The position numbers and the translations under genes are program-made. Positions 7,910 to 14,078 of a stretch of 18,221 nucleotides of DNA are shown here, one piece after another; the first letter of the stretch is position 1; each line of letters begins with the position of its first letter. This stretch comes from JBOFCO01 sp051646105 (GTDB taxonomy: Bacteria; Pseudomonadota; Alphaproteobacteria; Rhodobacterales; Rhodobacteraceae). The notes beneath the pieces were generated by a model that made no database searches, was not told where the DNA came from, and saw nothing but the letters and a program-made list of their open reading frames with translations. Where the stretch lies: NCBI GenBank assembly GCA_051646105.1, contig JBOFCO010000148.1:1-18221 (forward strand), in the 5' to 3' direction.

Positions 7910-8266
7910 ATGTTGGACAAGTCGATAGACGGGGCATTGCTGGCGTTGCGGAAGAATATCATCAGCAGCAATGGTGAAGGCTTGGAACATGTCGAGGCAT
8001 TGCTAAGGCTAAGGGGCGTTGATCTGCCTCGCATTCCAAAACAGCAAACCAAAAGCATATTTGCGCGTCGAGAATTGACGCAGTTGCTAGCCAATGCGCT
8101 GAAAGACGGCCCAAAGGGCGGGGTAGCCCTTGCGGCACATGTGGCAGAGCAACGGCCAGAAATCAGCTACACGGAAGCGCAGGCGCGCATTCACCAGTCT
8201 TTGGCGCGGATGGTAGCCAACGGGTTTGCCGTCAGGGATGGGCGTCTGTGGCGGCTGGCCCAATGA
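7910..8266 (+). CDS. hypothetical 118-residue protein with winged-helix-like C-terminus (passenger)
   Basis: I do not recognise this family with certainty. The N-terminal part (residues 1-40) is a helical segment containing NGEGLEHVEALLRLRGVDLP. A basic linker follows. Residues about 53-116 look like a small winged helix: RRELTQLLANALKDGP, a second helix around GVALAAHVAEQRP, a longer helix TEAQARIHQSLARMVANG and a two-strand wing FAVRDGRLWRL. This suggests DNA binding, but that is inference. No ribosome-binding site precedes ATG 7910, and an in-frame stop at 7898 rules out a longer form. A TAGTAT box (7898-7903) ends six bases before the ATG, so a leaderless transcript is conceivable. The gene lies inside the transposon and converges on the KilA-N gene with a 16-base gap. 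Confidence 0.7.
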   Translation: MLDKSIDGALLALRKNIISSNGEGLEHVEALLRLRGVDLPRIPKQQTKSIFARRELTQLLANALKDGPKGGVALAAHVAEQRPEISYTEAQARIHQSLARMVANGFAVRDGRLWRLAQ

Positions 8267-8282
8267 AGGGCCAGCATATCAC

Positions 8283-9056
8283 TTAGCCAAGCCGTTTTTG
8301 TCGGTCCTTTGTGTCTTCGTCTATCGCATTGCGGATGCGCATAGCCGAACGCTTCGTGGCGTCGGTACAGGGCCCGTTGCCGTGCGGGTTTTCCTCTTCA
8401 ATCCTCTGCCTTGCCAGAGTTTCCGCCGCCATCACAAACACCAACTCATCCTTAGTCATTGCGTTGCGAAGGTTTGCCGAGGCCGGAAGCGCGCGGACTT
8501 CTCTAAGCTTTTTTGCCGTTGCATCGAATAGCGCCCCATAGACCGCATTCGTGCAGTTCCCAAAGCCGAAGCCCTCTACGCCATGCTTATCTAGGGCCTT
8601 GGTAAAGTCGTTTCGCTTGACACGCCCCAGAGCGCGAACTGCTGCCCATTCGTTTTGCTCATCTGTGGCGCGAGACAGAACATCGTCGGCAAGCGTAGGA
8701 TCGGCTGCTTTGTAGCGTAGCCATACCTCACGCATTTCCACTTCAAGTTCGGGCTTAAGATAGCCAGCATAAGCCGCTGCGAGGATGGGATGCGCCCAAG
8801 TACCACCATTGGCACCAGATTTTGCGCGGTACACGTCTGACGTGCGAAATTTTGATTGGTGGGATTTTCCCACTATTCGCTCGTGTGTAGCAACAATCAG
8901 GGCATGAGTTGTACTAAGCCGTTGCCAATCTACGGGGCGGTTGTTGGTACTGAAACCAGCCGCCCTGTGAATATCATTCAGGCAAACAAACCCATCGTCA
9001 TCTACCCGAATCTTGCGTCCTCTCAGGATCAGTTGTCCTGCATCATCTGCTCTCAT
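8283..9056 (-). CDS. KilA-N domain protein (passenger)
   Basis: The 257-residue product has a KilA-N DNA-binding domain at about residues 10-118, a module common in phages and large DNA viruses. Features seen are DDDGFVCLNDIHRAAGF (the strand-helix that opens the domain), RPVDWQRLSTT, and the hallmark GGTWAHPILAAAYAGYLKPELEVEMREVW. The rest (about 120-257) is a charged, helical region I cannot assign. The start is firm: AGGAGG (on the - strand, from 9067 to 9062) stands five bases before the ATG. The gene shares its strand with the transposase but is 222 bases from it. It is probably cargo of the IS1595-type element. Possible roles are regulation of the element or phage-related interference; nothing here decides between them. 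Confidence 0.88.
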   Translation of the reverse strand: MRADDAGQLILRGRKIRVDDDGFVCLNDIHRAAGFSTNNRPVDWQRLSTTHALIVATHERIVGKSHQSKFRTSDVYRAKSGANGGTWAHPILAAAYAGYLKPELEVEMREVWLRYKAADPTLADDVLSRATDEQNEWAAVRALGRVKRNDFTKALDKHGVEGFGFGNCTNAVYGALFDATAKKLREVRALPASANLRNAMTKDELVFVMAAETLARQRIEEENPHGNGPCTDATKRSAMRIRNAIDEDTKDRQKRLG

Positions 9057-9104
9057 AGCGCCCTCCTAGGGCATTCTGCGCCGCAGCGTAATGCTTGACA
9101 GCCC

Positions 9105-9133
9105 TTGATTCGAGAGGCTAAGTCACGCATACT
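9105..9133 (+). promoter_or_regulatory. weak + strand promoter-like pair in the KilA-N/transposase gap
   Basis: TTGATT (9105-9110), 17 bases, CATACT (9128-9133); 4 of 6 at each box. It points towards the 3' end of the transposase gene, so any transcript would be antisense to it. No coding frame follows. Weak evidence only. Confidence 0.2.
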
Positions 9134-9192
9134 ATCAGTGGGAGGAGGCGCTGCGGCGCTTGTTTCAAATTTAGGGCCGGGACGATCTTGGC

Positions 9193-9210
9193 GGTGAATC
9201 CCGGTTCACC
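9193..9210 (-). terminator. small hairpin downstream of the transposase gene
   Basis: GGTGAA (9193-9198) and TTCACC (9205-9210) form a 6-bp stem with a TCCCGG loop, about 70 bases after the transposase stop. A C-run CACCCCCCCT follows on the + strand. It may end the transposase transcript or mark a structured 3' region. Apart from this hairpin, the KilA-N ribosome-binding site and the weak promoter-like pair, I see nothing else in 9068-9278. Confidence 0.35.
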
Positions 9211-9278
9211 CACCCCCCCTAAAATACTGATACAAATGTTTCCTGTCTAGGCTGGTTACGTTCATATGGTGTTCTGGC

Positions 9279-10235
9279 TCACGCCGCCCGCTGCCAGTAG
9301 CCTTTCCACGCGCGGCTAACGGGCGATCCCATCGCGTTCTGCACCAGACCGAAGGCCAGATCGCCGTTGCTCTGGCGACGGTTGTCTTCCAGCCATGCGG
9401 CTTGGTTTGCGTACTGGTAGAGGTACTGGGGGCTGACGTGGTGATGCTGTCCCTGCACCATCCGACGCAGGCGGGAGAAGTAGCTTTCTGCCCAGTTGGT
9501 GTGCTTGCCGTGGTCGGAATACACTTCGCTATGGTTGACGCGATCAACCGACCATCCCGCATGAAGCATATCCCAGTGGGAGGCTTCGTCCGCTGACAGA
9601 GTAGCCATGCGGTCAACGTTCTCATGTACCAGCGCCACGCCTTCGGCTTCTGCCACAGCGACTTTGGGCAGTGTGCGGCCAAGGCGCTCACGCATGACCA
9701 CAACGACGCGGCGGCGTCCGTTCTGGTGTTCCCGGCGGCGACGGTCTACGCGATCCGCTTTCAGGTTTTCCGGGCGGATATGACCGCCGAAGTATGCGCC
9801 GTCGATTTCAACGTGACCCGACAGGATTTCCCCGGTCTGCACTTCAAGGGCCATCGCTTCGCGCAGCTTGTGCGCCAGAACGAAAGCCGTCTTGTATTGG
9901 CAATCCAGATCACGCGAAAGCTGCACCATCGAAACGCCTTTCGCAGCGTTCACGGTGATGCAGATCGCGGTAAGCACATCGACAAAGGACATTTTGCGGC
10001 TGGCAAAGATCGTGCCGGAAGTCACCGAAAACTGGTGGTGGCAGCCCTTGCACTTGAACCGGCGGCGCGTGGTGATCTTGTAGGTTTCGCAGCAGCCGCA
10101 ATCCGGGCACACCGCTTCGCCATCGGTCCAGCGCATCTTGCAAAACGTTTCATAAGCCGCTTCTTCCCCGGCCTTGTAGATCGCTTTCAGGCTCAGGGTG
10201 CGAGCCGCAGCGGAAAGGAGGAAGTGTTGCGCCAT
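9279..10235 (-). CDS. IS1595-family transposase (ISXO2-like domain)
   Basis: The 318-residue protein has the family's N-terminal zinc ribbon, with Cys pairs in CPDCG (43-47) and KCKGC (61-65). A short helix-turn-helix-like section follows, then the ISXO2-like catalytic core. Catalytic candidates are Asp145 in VEIDGAYFGG, Asp216 in SADEASHWDM, and Asn247/Glu250 in the motif HTNWAESYFSRLRR (the family uses DDE or DDN). The motif VNHSEVY just before it is also typical. The frame is intact with no missing segment, so the enzyme may be active. It is transcribed divergently from the DUF6471 operon and shares a regulatory region with it. The ribosome-binding site before the start at 10235 is poor, which fits low transposase expression. 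Confidence 0.93.
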   Translation of the reverse strand: MAQHFLLSAAARTLSLKAIYKAGEEAAYETFCKMRWTDGEAVCPDCGCCETYKITTRRRFKCKGCHHQFSVTSGTIFASRKMSFVDVLTAICITVNAAKGVSMVQLSRDLDCQYKTAFVLAHKLREAMALEVQTGEILSGHVEIDGAYFGGHIRPENLKADRVDRRRREHQNGRRRVVVVMRERLGRTLPKVAVAEAEGVALVHENVDRMATLSADEASHWDMLHAGWSVDRVNHSEVYSDHGKHTNWAESYFSRLRRMVQGQHHHVSPQYLYQYANQAAWLEDNRRQSNGDLAFGLVQNAMGSPVSRAWKGYWQRAA

Positions 10236-10262
10236 TTGTCATCGTATCCAGTGCTTGTGCAC

Positions 10263-10275
10263 CAAATATGATGAC
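10263..10275 (+). repeat. 13-bp direct repeat, copy 1 (over the transposase -10)
   Basis: CAAATATGATGAC, identical to 10306-10318, offset 43 bases. It also forms an inverted pair with GTCATC at 10281-10286. Confidence 0.8.
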
Positions 10276-10305
10276 GGCACGTCATCTTGTCAAGGGCTTT
10301 AGCAT

Positions 10306-10318
10306 CAAATATGATGAC
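10306..10318 (+). repeat. 13-bp direct repeat, copy 2 (over the DUF6471 -10)
   Basis: CAAATATGATGAC, identical to 10263-10275. The TATGAT inside it is the -10 box of the DUF6471 operon promoter. Confidence 0.8.
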
Positions 10319-10339
10319 ACAAGCATTGAAGGGGACGAC

Positions 10340-10564
10340 ATGCCGGAAAGAACTGACTGGGAAGAGAAGGCAAAGGGCTTGCTGCGGGCCGAAATGGCGC
10401 GGCGCGGCACGACATATGCGCAACTTGTCGAGGCGCTATCTGCGATTGGTGTTGACGACAACGAGCGCAACCTGCGGAATAAGGTCAGTAGGGGCAAATT
10501 CACCGCAGGATTCTTTCTCCAATGTCTTACCGCGCTTGGGTGTTCGTCGTTGCGCCTGGATTAA
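10340..10564 (+). CDS. DUF6471-like small protein, possible DNA-binding regulator (passenger)
   Basis: I chose ATG 10340 (74 residues) because it follows AAGGGGA, lies 25 bases after the -10 box and begins directly before the domain. The longer frame from 10268 would start inside the promoter. The sequence DWEEKAKGLLRAEMARRGTTYAQLVEAL, then NLRNKVSRGKFTAGFFLQCLTALGC, matches the pattern I know as DUF6471. It reads like a helix-turn-helix core: TYAQLVEAL as a first helix, NLRNKVSRGKF as a turn and recognition segment. DNA binding is inference. It is first in a + strand trio with the membrane protein and the ImmA/IrrE peptidase. That place is often held by the repressor in ImmR-ImmA-type pairs. 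Confidence 0.8.
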   Translation: MPERTDWEEKAKGLLRAEMARRGTTYAQLVEALSAIGVDDNERNLRNKVSRGKFTAGFFLQCLTALGCSSLRLD

Positions 10565-10636
10565 TCCGCCGCGACAGTCGGTCTGGTCAAGGTGGTCATC
10601 ACATGGGCGTTGCGGCTCGGTTAGTGGATCGCGATC

Positions 10637-11062
10637 ATGAATAAGCGCGATGACGAAAAAACAAAGGTCACGGGGCGCGACCTATGGCTGGTGGTCGCGG
10701 TGCTTTTGGGTATTGGCAACTTCTTTTTCATTCTGTTGCTGTGGAACATAAGCGGCAAATGGCCGTCCGTTGAGAGCCTTTCAGTATCATTAACCGTCCT
10801 TCAAACATTCATCGGAATCGTGGCTTTGGCGGGCTTTTGGATGATCCGGGGATCAGCGCAAGCGGCTGCTTCCGCAGAGGCGCGGCGGATCGCAGAAAAA
10901 GCTGCGTTGCGCGAAATTCGAGACATTGTCCCCCCCATGGCGCACAGGGCAGCCCTCGACTACTTGGCGATGCGAGAAGGAAATGGCGCGACATCGACAT
11001 CAGGGGATGGTATAGTGGACATGATGCAGGCGCTAGATGATGAGGGAGGGTCAGCCAAATGA
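10637..11062 (+). CDS. two-span membrane protein of unknown function (passenger)
   Basis: The 141-residue product has two predicted membrane helices (about residues 16-36 and 48-70). The first is LVVAVLLGIGNFFFILLLW, the second follows SLSVSLTVLQTFIGIVALAGF. After it comes a charged, Ala-rich helix (about 73-97, AEARRIAEKAALREI) that could be a cytoplasmic coiled coil, and then a polar, flexible tail. I recognise no family. Its stop overlaps the start of the ImmA/IrrE gene as ATGA (11059-11062), so the two proteins are made together and may interact. The gap to the DUF6471 gene is 72 bases with no obvious promoter or terminator. The ribosome-binding site is weak. A sensor or anchor role for the peptidase is a hypothesis only. 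Confidence 0.75.
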   Translation: MNKRDDEKTKVTGRDLWLVVAVLLGIGNFFFILLLWNISGKWPSVESLSVSLTVLQTFIGIVALAGFWMIRGSAQAAASAEARRIAEKAALREIRDIVPPMAHRAALDYLAMREGNGATSTSGDGIVDMMQALDDEGGSAK

Positions 11063-11550
11063 AAGATGAAATGGAGGTCGTCCTCCGCCGCTCTCAGGAT
11101 GTGCCAATAGACATTTTTGGGCTGATTGAGGAACTTGGCATAGTTTATCTTGAGCAGCCGATGGGCGCGGGGCTTTCTGGTAGGATTGACTACAACGAGC
11201 CGTTCTGCACCATCACGGTAAACAGCGAAGAAAGCTATCAACGCCGGAGATTTACTGCTGCACACGAACTCGGTCACTACCTGCTGCACCGAGACCTCAT
11301 GGACGGCAAGCAACATCTGGATAGGCTTTTTGCAAATGGCGGCAGGGATAATCCGGTAGCGCCGCTATCGCCGCTTCACGAGGTTCAGGCAAACAGGTTC
11401 GCTGCTGACCTTCTCATGCCGATCAACGTATTGCGCGACCGATACGACCCCATCAGGGATAATGTGGAGGAGCTTGCAAGGCTCTTTGAGGTTTCGCAAG
11501 CGGCGATGAAGATACGCCTCAAGGCGATTGGCGTTCGGCTGGAAGACTGA
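11059..11550 (+). CDS. ImmA/IrrE-family zinc metallopeptidase (passenger)
   Basis: The 163-residue protein belongs to the ImmA/IrrE (COG2856-type) family. Its members cut helix-turn-helix repressors, such as ImmR in ICEBs1 or DdrO in Deinococcus, to relieve repression. The zinc motif HELGH is at residues 69-73 (His69, Glu70, His73). The downstream ligand segment HEVQANRFAADLLMP (107-121) supplies Glu108. The N-terminal part (PIDIFGLIEELGIVYLEQPMGAGLSGRIDY) and the C-terminal LARLFEVSQAAMKIRLKAIG are typical. All catalytic residues are present, so it should be active. It is last in the DUF6471-membrane-peptidase operon, coupled by ATGA to the membrane gene. It lies 11 bases from the right inverted repeat core. 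The obvious candidate substrate is the DUF6471 protein, which is inference. Confidence 0.93.
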   Translation: MKDEMEVVLRRSQDVPIDIFGLIEELGIVYLEQPMGAGLSGRIDYNEPFCTITVNSEESYQRRRFTAAHELGHYLLHRDLMDGKQHLDRLFANGGRDNPVAPLSPLHEVQANRFAADLLMPINVLRDRYDPIRDNVEELARLFEVSQAAMKIRLKAIGVRLED

Positions 11551-11561
11551 CATTCTTCCCC

Positions 11562-11588
11562 CTTGGTGCGTTTCCTACATAACACCGC
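11562..11588 (-). repeat. right terminal inverted repeat
   Basis: CTTGGTGC (11562-11569), six variable bases, TACATAA (11576-11582), then CACCGC. It pairs with the left repeat at 7843-7867 (17 of 21 in the core). Confidence 0.8.
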
Positions 11589-11596
11589 AAATATCC
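11589..11596. repeat. right target-site duplication of the IS1595-family element
   Basis: AAATATCC, a direct copy of 7835-7842. Read on the - strand it is GGATATTT, the tail of the mnmA terminator hairpin. Confidence 0.75.
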
Positions 11597-11625
11597 CCGC
11601 CGGAGGCGCAAGGAAGCCGCCGGCG
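11589..11625 (-). terminator. mnmA terminator hairpin
   Basis: CGCCGGAGGC (11598-11607) and GCCGCCGGCG (11616-11625) form a 10-bp stem with one A-G mismatch and an 8-base loop. On the - strand it lies 13 bases after the mnmA stop and is followed by GGGGATATTT. This type of hairpin plus GGATATTT tail is, as I recall, frequent in Rhodobacteraceae genomes. Confidence 0.65.
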
Positions 11626-11638
11626 ATCCGCCCAAAGA

Positions 11639-12781
11639 TCAGCGCCCGCGCCAGATCCAGCCGCCGCCAAGGATACGCGACGAAGCGGTTTCGTTGAACA
11701 CGCAGGCCTGGCCGGGGCTGACGCCTTCCTCGGCCACGATCAGTTCGACCTCGGCTTCCGTATTCGACAGCGGCCGGATCACGGCCTCGCGCGGGGGGCG
11801 GGTAGAGCGCACGCGCACCTCGACAGGCCATTCCGCGCGGGAGGTGAGGGGCGCATCGCCCAGCCAGTTGATTTCGCGCAAGGCAACGCGCCGGGTCGCC
11901 AGCGCCGCCTTCGGCCCGACGATGACCCGCCGCATGGCAGGGTCCAGCCGAACCACATAAAGCGGTTCCTCAAGCCCGCCGACGCCAAGCCCGCGCCTTT
12001 GGCCGATGGTGTAATGGATCACGCCACTGTGGGTGCCCAGTACATTCCCGTCCAGATCAACGATCTCTCCGGGATCGGCAGCGCCGGGGCGCAGTTTTTC
12101 GATCACCGCGGCATAATTGCCGTTCGGAACGAAGCAGATATCCTGACTGTCCGGCTTGTCCGCCACCGGCAGGCCGTACCTGGCTGCCAGTGCCCGTGTT
12201 TCCGCTTTTGATCCCAGATGCCCCAGCGGGAAGCGCAGATAGGAAAGCTGTTCCGGCGTGGTAGAGAACAGGAAATAGCTCTGGTCGCGGTTCGCATCCG
12301 CCGCACGGTGCAGTTCCGGCCCGTGCATGCCCATCTTGCGCTGGATGTAATGCCCGGTGGCCATGCAATCGGCATCAAGGTCCTTCGCGGTTGCCAGCAG
12401 ATCCTTGAACTTCACCCTTTCGTTGCAGCGGATGCAGGGCACGGGCGTTGCCCCGGCCAGATAGGCATCGGCAAATTCGTCGATGACCGCTTCGCGGAAC
12501 ATGTTTTCATAATCCAGCACGTAATGCGGGAATCCCATGGTTTCGGCCACGCGGCGGGCATCGTGGATGTCACGCCCTGCGCAGCAGGCACCCTTTTTCG
12601 CCAGCGCCGCGCCGTGATCGTAAAGCTGCAATGTGACGCCCACCACGTCATAGCCTTCCTCGGCCAGTTGTGCGGCCACAACCGACGAATCGACGCCGCC
12701 CGACATGGCCACCACCACGCGGGTATCTTTCGGGGCTTTTGCGAAGCCCAGCGAATTCAGCAGGGCGGTGTCGAGGGGCAT
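11639..12781 (-). CDS. mnmA: tRNA-specific 2-thiouridylase MnmA
   Basis: MnmA places sulfur on U34 of tRNAs for Lys, Glu and Gln in the cytoplasm, using ATP to activate the base. The 380-residue protein has the PP-loop SGGVDSS (27-33). Two catalytic cysteines are visible: Cys116 in VPCIRCN (the nucleophile position) and Cys216 in SQDICFVPNG (the persulfide carrier). GHY at 143-145 and the C-terminal beta-barrel with TIGQRRGLG are also typical. The start at 12781 is supported by GGAGG five bases upstream (12791-12787 on the - strand). The N-terminal extension before the P-loop is usual in alphaproteobacteria. It converges on the mobile element and, before the insertion, on lpxB. Confidence 0.97.
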   Translation of the reverse strand: MPLDTALLNSLGFAKAPKDTRVVVAMSGGVDSSVVAAQLAEEGYDVVGVTLQLYDHGAALAKKGACCAGRDIHDARRVAETMGFPHYVLDYENMFREAVIDEFADAYLAGATPVPCIRCNERVKFKDLLATAKDLDADCMATGHYIQRKMGMHGPELHRAADANRDQSYFLFSTTPEQLSYLRFPLGHLGSKAETRALAARYGLPVADKPDSQDICFVPNGNYAAVIEKLRPGAADPGEIVDLDGNVLGTHSGVIHYTIGQRRGLGVGGLEEPLYVVRLDPAMRRVIVGPKAALATRRVALREINWLGDAPLTSRAEWPVEVRVRSTRPPREAVIRPLSNTEAEVELIVAEEGVSPGQACVFNETASSRILGGGWIWRGR

Positions 12782-12839
12782 CAGAACCTCCGGGGTTCAG
12801 CGAAATATAGGAAAATGCGATCTACTCTCAAGTCCGGGT

Positions 12840-12854
12840 TTCACCGCTCTTTAA
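12840..12854 (+). promoter_or_regulatory. CtrA-box-like site before sciP
   Basis: TTCA (12840-12843), 7 bases, TTAA (12851-12854), matching 7 of 8 of the CtrA consensus TTAA-N7-TTAA. It ends 44 bases before the sciP start. Confidence 0.45.
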
Positions 12855-12898
12855 GTGTGAGGGGGCAGTCTCGCCATCGGGAAAACGAAGGGTGTGAC

Positions 12899-13177
12899 AT
12901 GTATCTCAAGAAAATTGACGGGCCACGGTCCGTTTCCCTGCCTGATGGCACCGTGCTGACACGCGCTGACCTGCCATCGCCGGACACAAGGCGCTGGGTC
13001 GCCTCACGCAAGCTGAAGGTGGTGCAGGCCGTATCTTACGGGCTGTTGCCACTGAACGATGCGCTGAAACGCTATGACCTCTCGGCGGAGGAGTTCGAAA
13101 CCTGGCGCGATGCCCTGGCCCTGCATGGAACCGAGGCGCTGAAAGTGACGGCGATCCGTGGTTTTAGACAACTTTAA
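12899..13177 (+). CDS. sciP: CtrA inhibitor SciP (DUF1153 family)
   Basis: SciP is a small protein that binds CtrA and blocks CtrA-dependent transcription; it was described in Caulobacter. The 92-residue product from ATG 12899 has the signature MTRADLP-like VLTRADLPSPDTRRWVASRKLKVV (19-42). A helix-turn-helix-like segment follows, GLLPLNDALKRYDLSAEEFETW (48-69). The basic end ALKVTAIRGFRQL closes it. GAAGGGTG upstream is an acceptable ribosome-binding site. The frame is open much further upstream (to 12218), but that part is antisense to mnmA. The gene sits directly before ctrA, its target, with 87 bases between, so the pair probably forms a regulatory unit. Confidence 0.92.
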   Translation: MYLKKIDGPRSVSLPDGTVLTRADLPSPDTRRWVASRKLKVVQAVSYGLLPLNDALKRYDLSAEEFETWRDALALHGTEALKVTAIRGFRQL

Positions 13178-13204
13178 CGATAGTTTGGTCATTCATTTGC
13201 CACA

Positions 13205-13220
13205 GTAACTTGCGATTAAC
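13205..13220 (+). promoter_or_regulatory. CtrA-box-like site before ctrA
   Basis: GTAA (13205-13208), 7 bases, TTAA (13216-13219), followed by C; 7 of 8 to TTAA-N7-TTAA. It ends 45 bases before the ctrA start and suggests autoregulation. A poorer copy, TTAA-N7-TTGG, lies at 13174-13188 over the sciP stop. Confidence 0.5.
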
Positions 13221-13264
13221 CTTTGTCACCCAGTCTGTCCGGGACTGGGCTTGCGGAGGACGAC

Positions 13265-13978
<714 letters not shown>

Positions 13979-14018
13979 TCCCCGACCGTCCCCTTCTGCG
14001 CTCCGCTCTGGACCTGAT

Positions 14019-14055
14019 CCCGTGCCGCACCTATGACTTTGGGGGCAGGCACGGG
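14019..14055 (+). terminator. inverted repeat between ctrA and ligA
   Basis: CCCGTGCC (14019-14026) and GGCACGGG (14048-14055) are perfect complements with a 21-base loop. The repeat lies 40 bases after the ctrA stop. No T-tract follows. It could be a weak terminator or a structure in the ligA leader. Confidence 0.35.
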
Positions 14056-14078
14056 GCAATGGGCGACAGGTGGGGCGA

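Larger units (their letters stand above)
10238..10339. promoter_or_regulatory. divergent promoter/operator region between transposase and DUF6471 operon
   Basis: On the + strand, TTGTCA (10287-10292), 17 bases, TATGAT (10310-10315) is a good sigma-70 promoter for the DUF6471 operon. On the - strand, TTGACA (10293-10288), 17 bases, CATATT (10270-10265) serves the transposase. The two -35 boxes overlap in CTTGTCAAG. A 13-bp direct repeat CAAATATGATGAC occurs at 10263-10275 and 10306-10318 and covers both -10 boxes. An inverted near-copy GTCATCGTAT (10238-10247) sits beside the transposase start. Such repeats look like operators for a shared repressor. Confidence 0.65.
7843..11588. mobile_element. 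IS1595-family transposon with five passenger genes (about 3.75 kb)
   Basis: The boundaries rest on inverted repeats and a flanking duplication. The left end reads GGCC-TTATGTA-N6-GCACCAAG. The right end, read inward, is G(C)GGTG-TTATGTA-N6-GCACCAAG. Both lie just inside AAATATCC direct repeats. The single transposase inside belongs to the IS1595 (ISXO2-like) family. Cargo genes are a winged-helix-like protein, a KilA-N protein, a DUF6471 protein, a membrane protein and an ImmA/IrrE peptidase. From memory, some IS1595-family subgroups do carry passenger genes, so this layout is plausible. The outermost 2-6 bases of the two ends differ by 1-2 in length, so the right border could be 11586-11588. 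The insert separates convergent lpxB and mnmA. Confidence 0.8.

Noticed and set aside
9193..10262. A minimal IS consisting of the transposase alone, with ends near 9193 and 10262
   Set aside because: The GGTGAA/TTCACC pair is a local hairpin at one end only; I found no matching inverted repeat on the other side of the transposase. The repeats at 7847-7867 and 11562-11582 with target duplications explain the data better.
9624..10271. Open frame on the + strand opposite the transposase
   Set aside because: Shadow of the transposase, which has a zinc ribbon and catalytic motifs; no start signal on the + strand.
10268..10339. Longer start of the DUF6471 protein
   Set aside because: That start lies upstream of the predicted -10 box (10310-10315), so it would not be in the mRNA; ATG 10340 has an AAGGGGA site.
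7910..11550. Intact prophage, suggested by the KilA-N and ImmA/IrrE genes
   Set aside because: No integrase, capsid, portal, terminase or lysis genes are present, and the block is bounded by transposon-type inverted repeats.
10340..11550. Classic toxin-antitoxin module
   Set aside because: No recognisable toxin fold is seen; the ImmA/IrrE peptidase with an HTH-like partner fits repressor cleavage better, although a toxic effect cannot be excluded.
12218..12898. Upstream extension of the sciP frame by 227 codons
   Set aside because: It is antisense to mnmA, and SciP-family proteins start with the short segment directly before the TRADLP motif.
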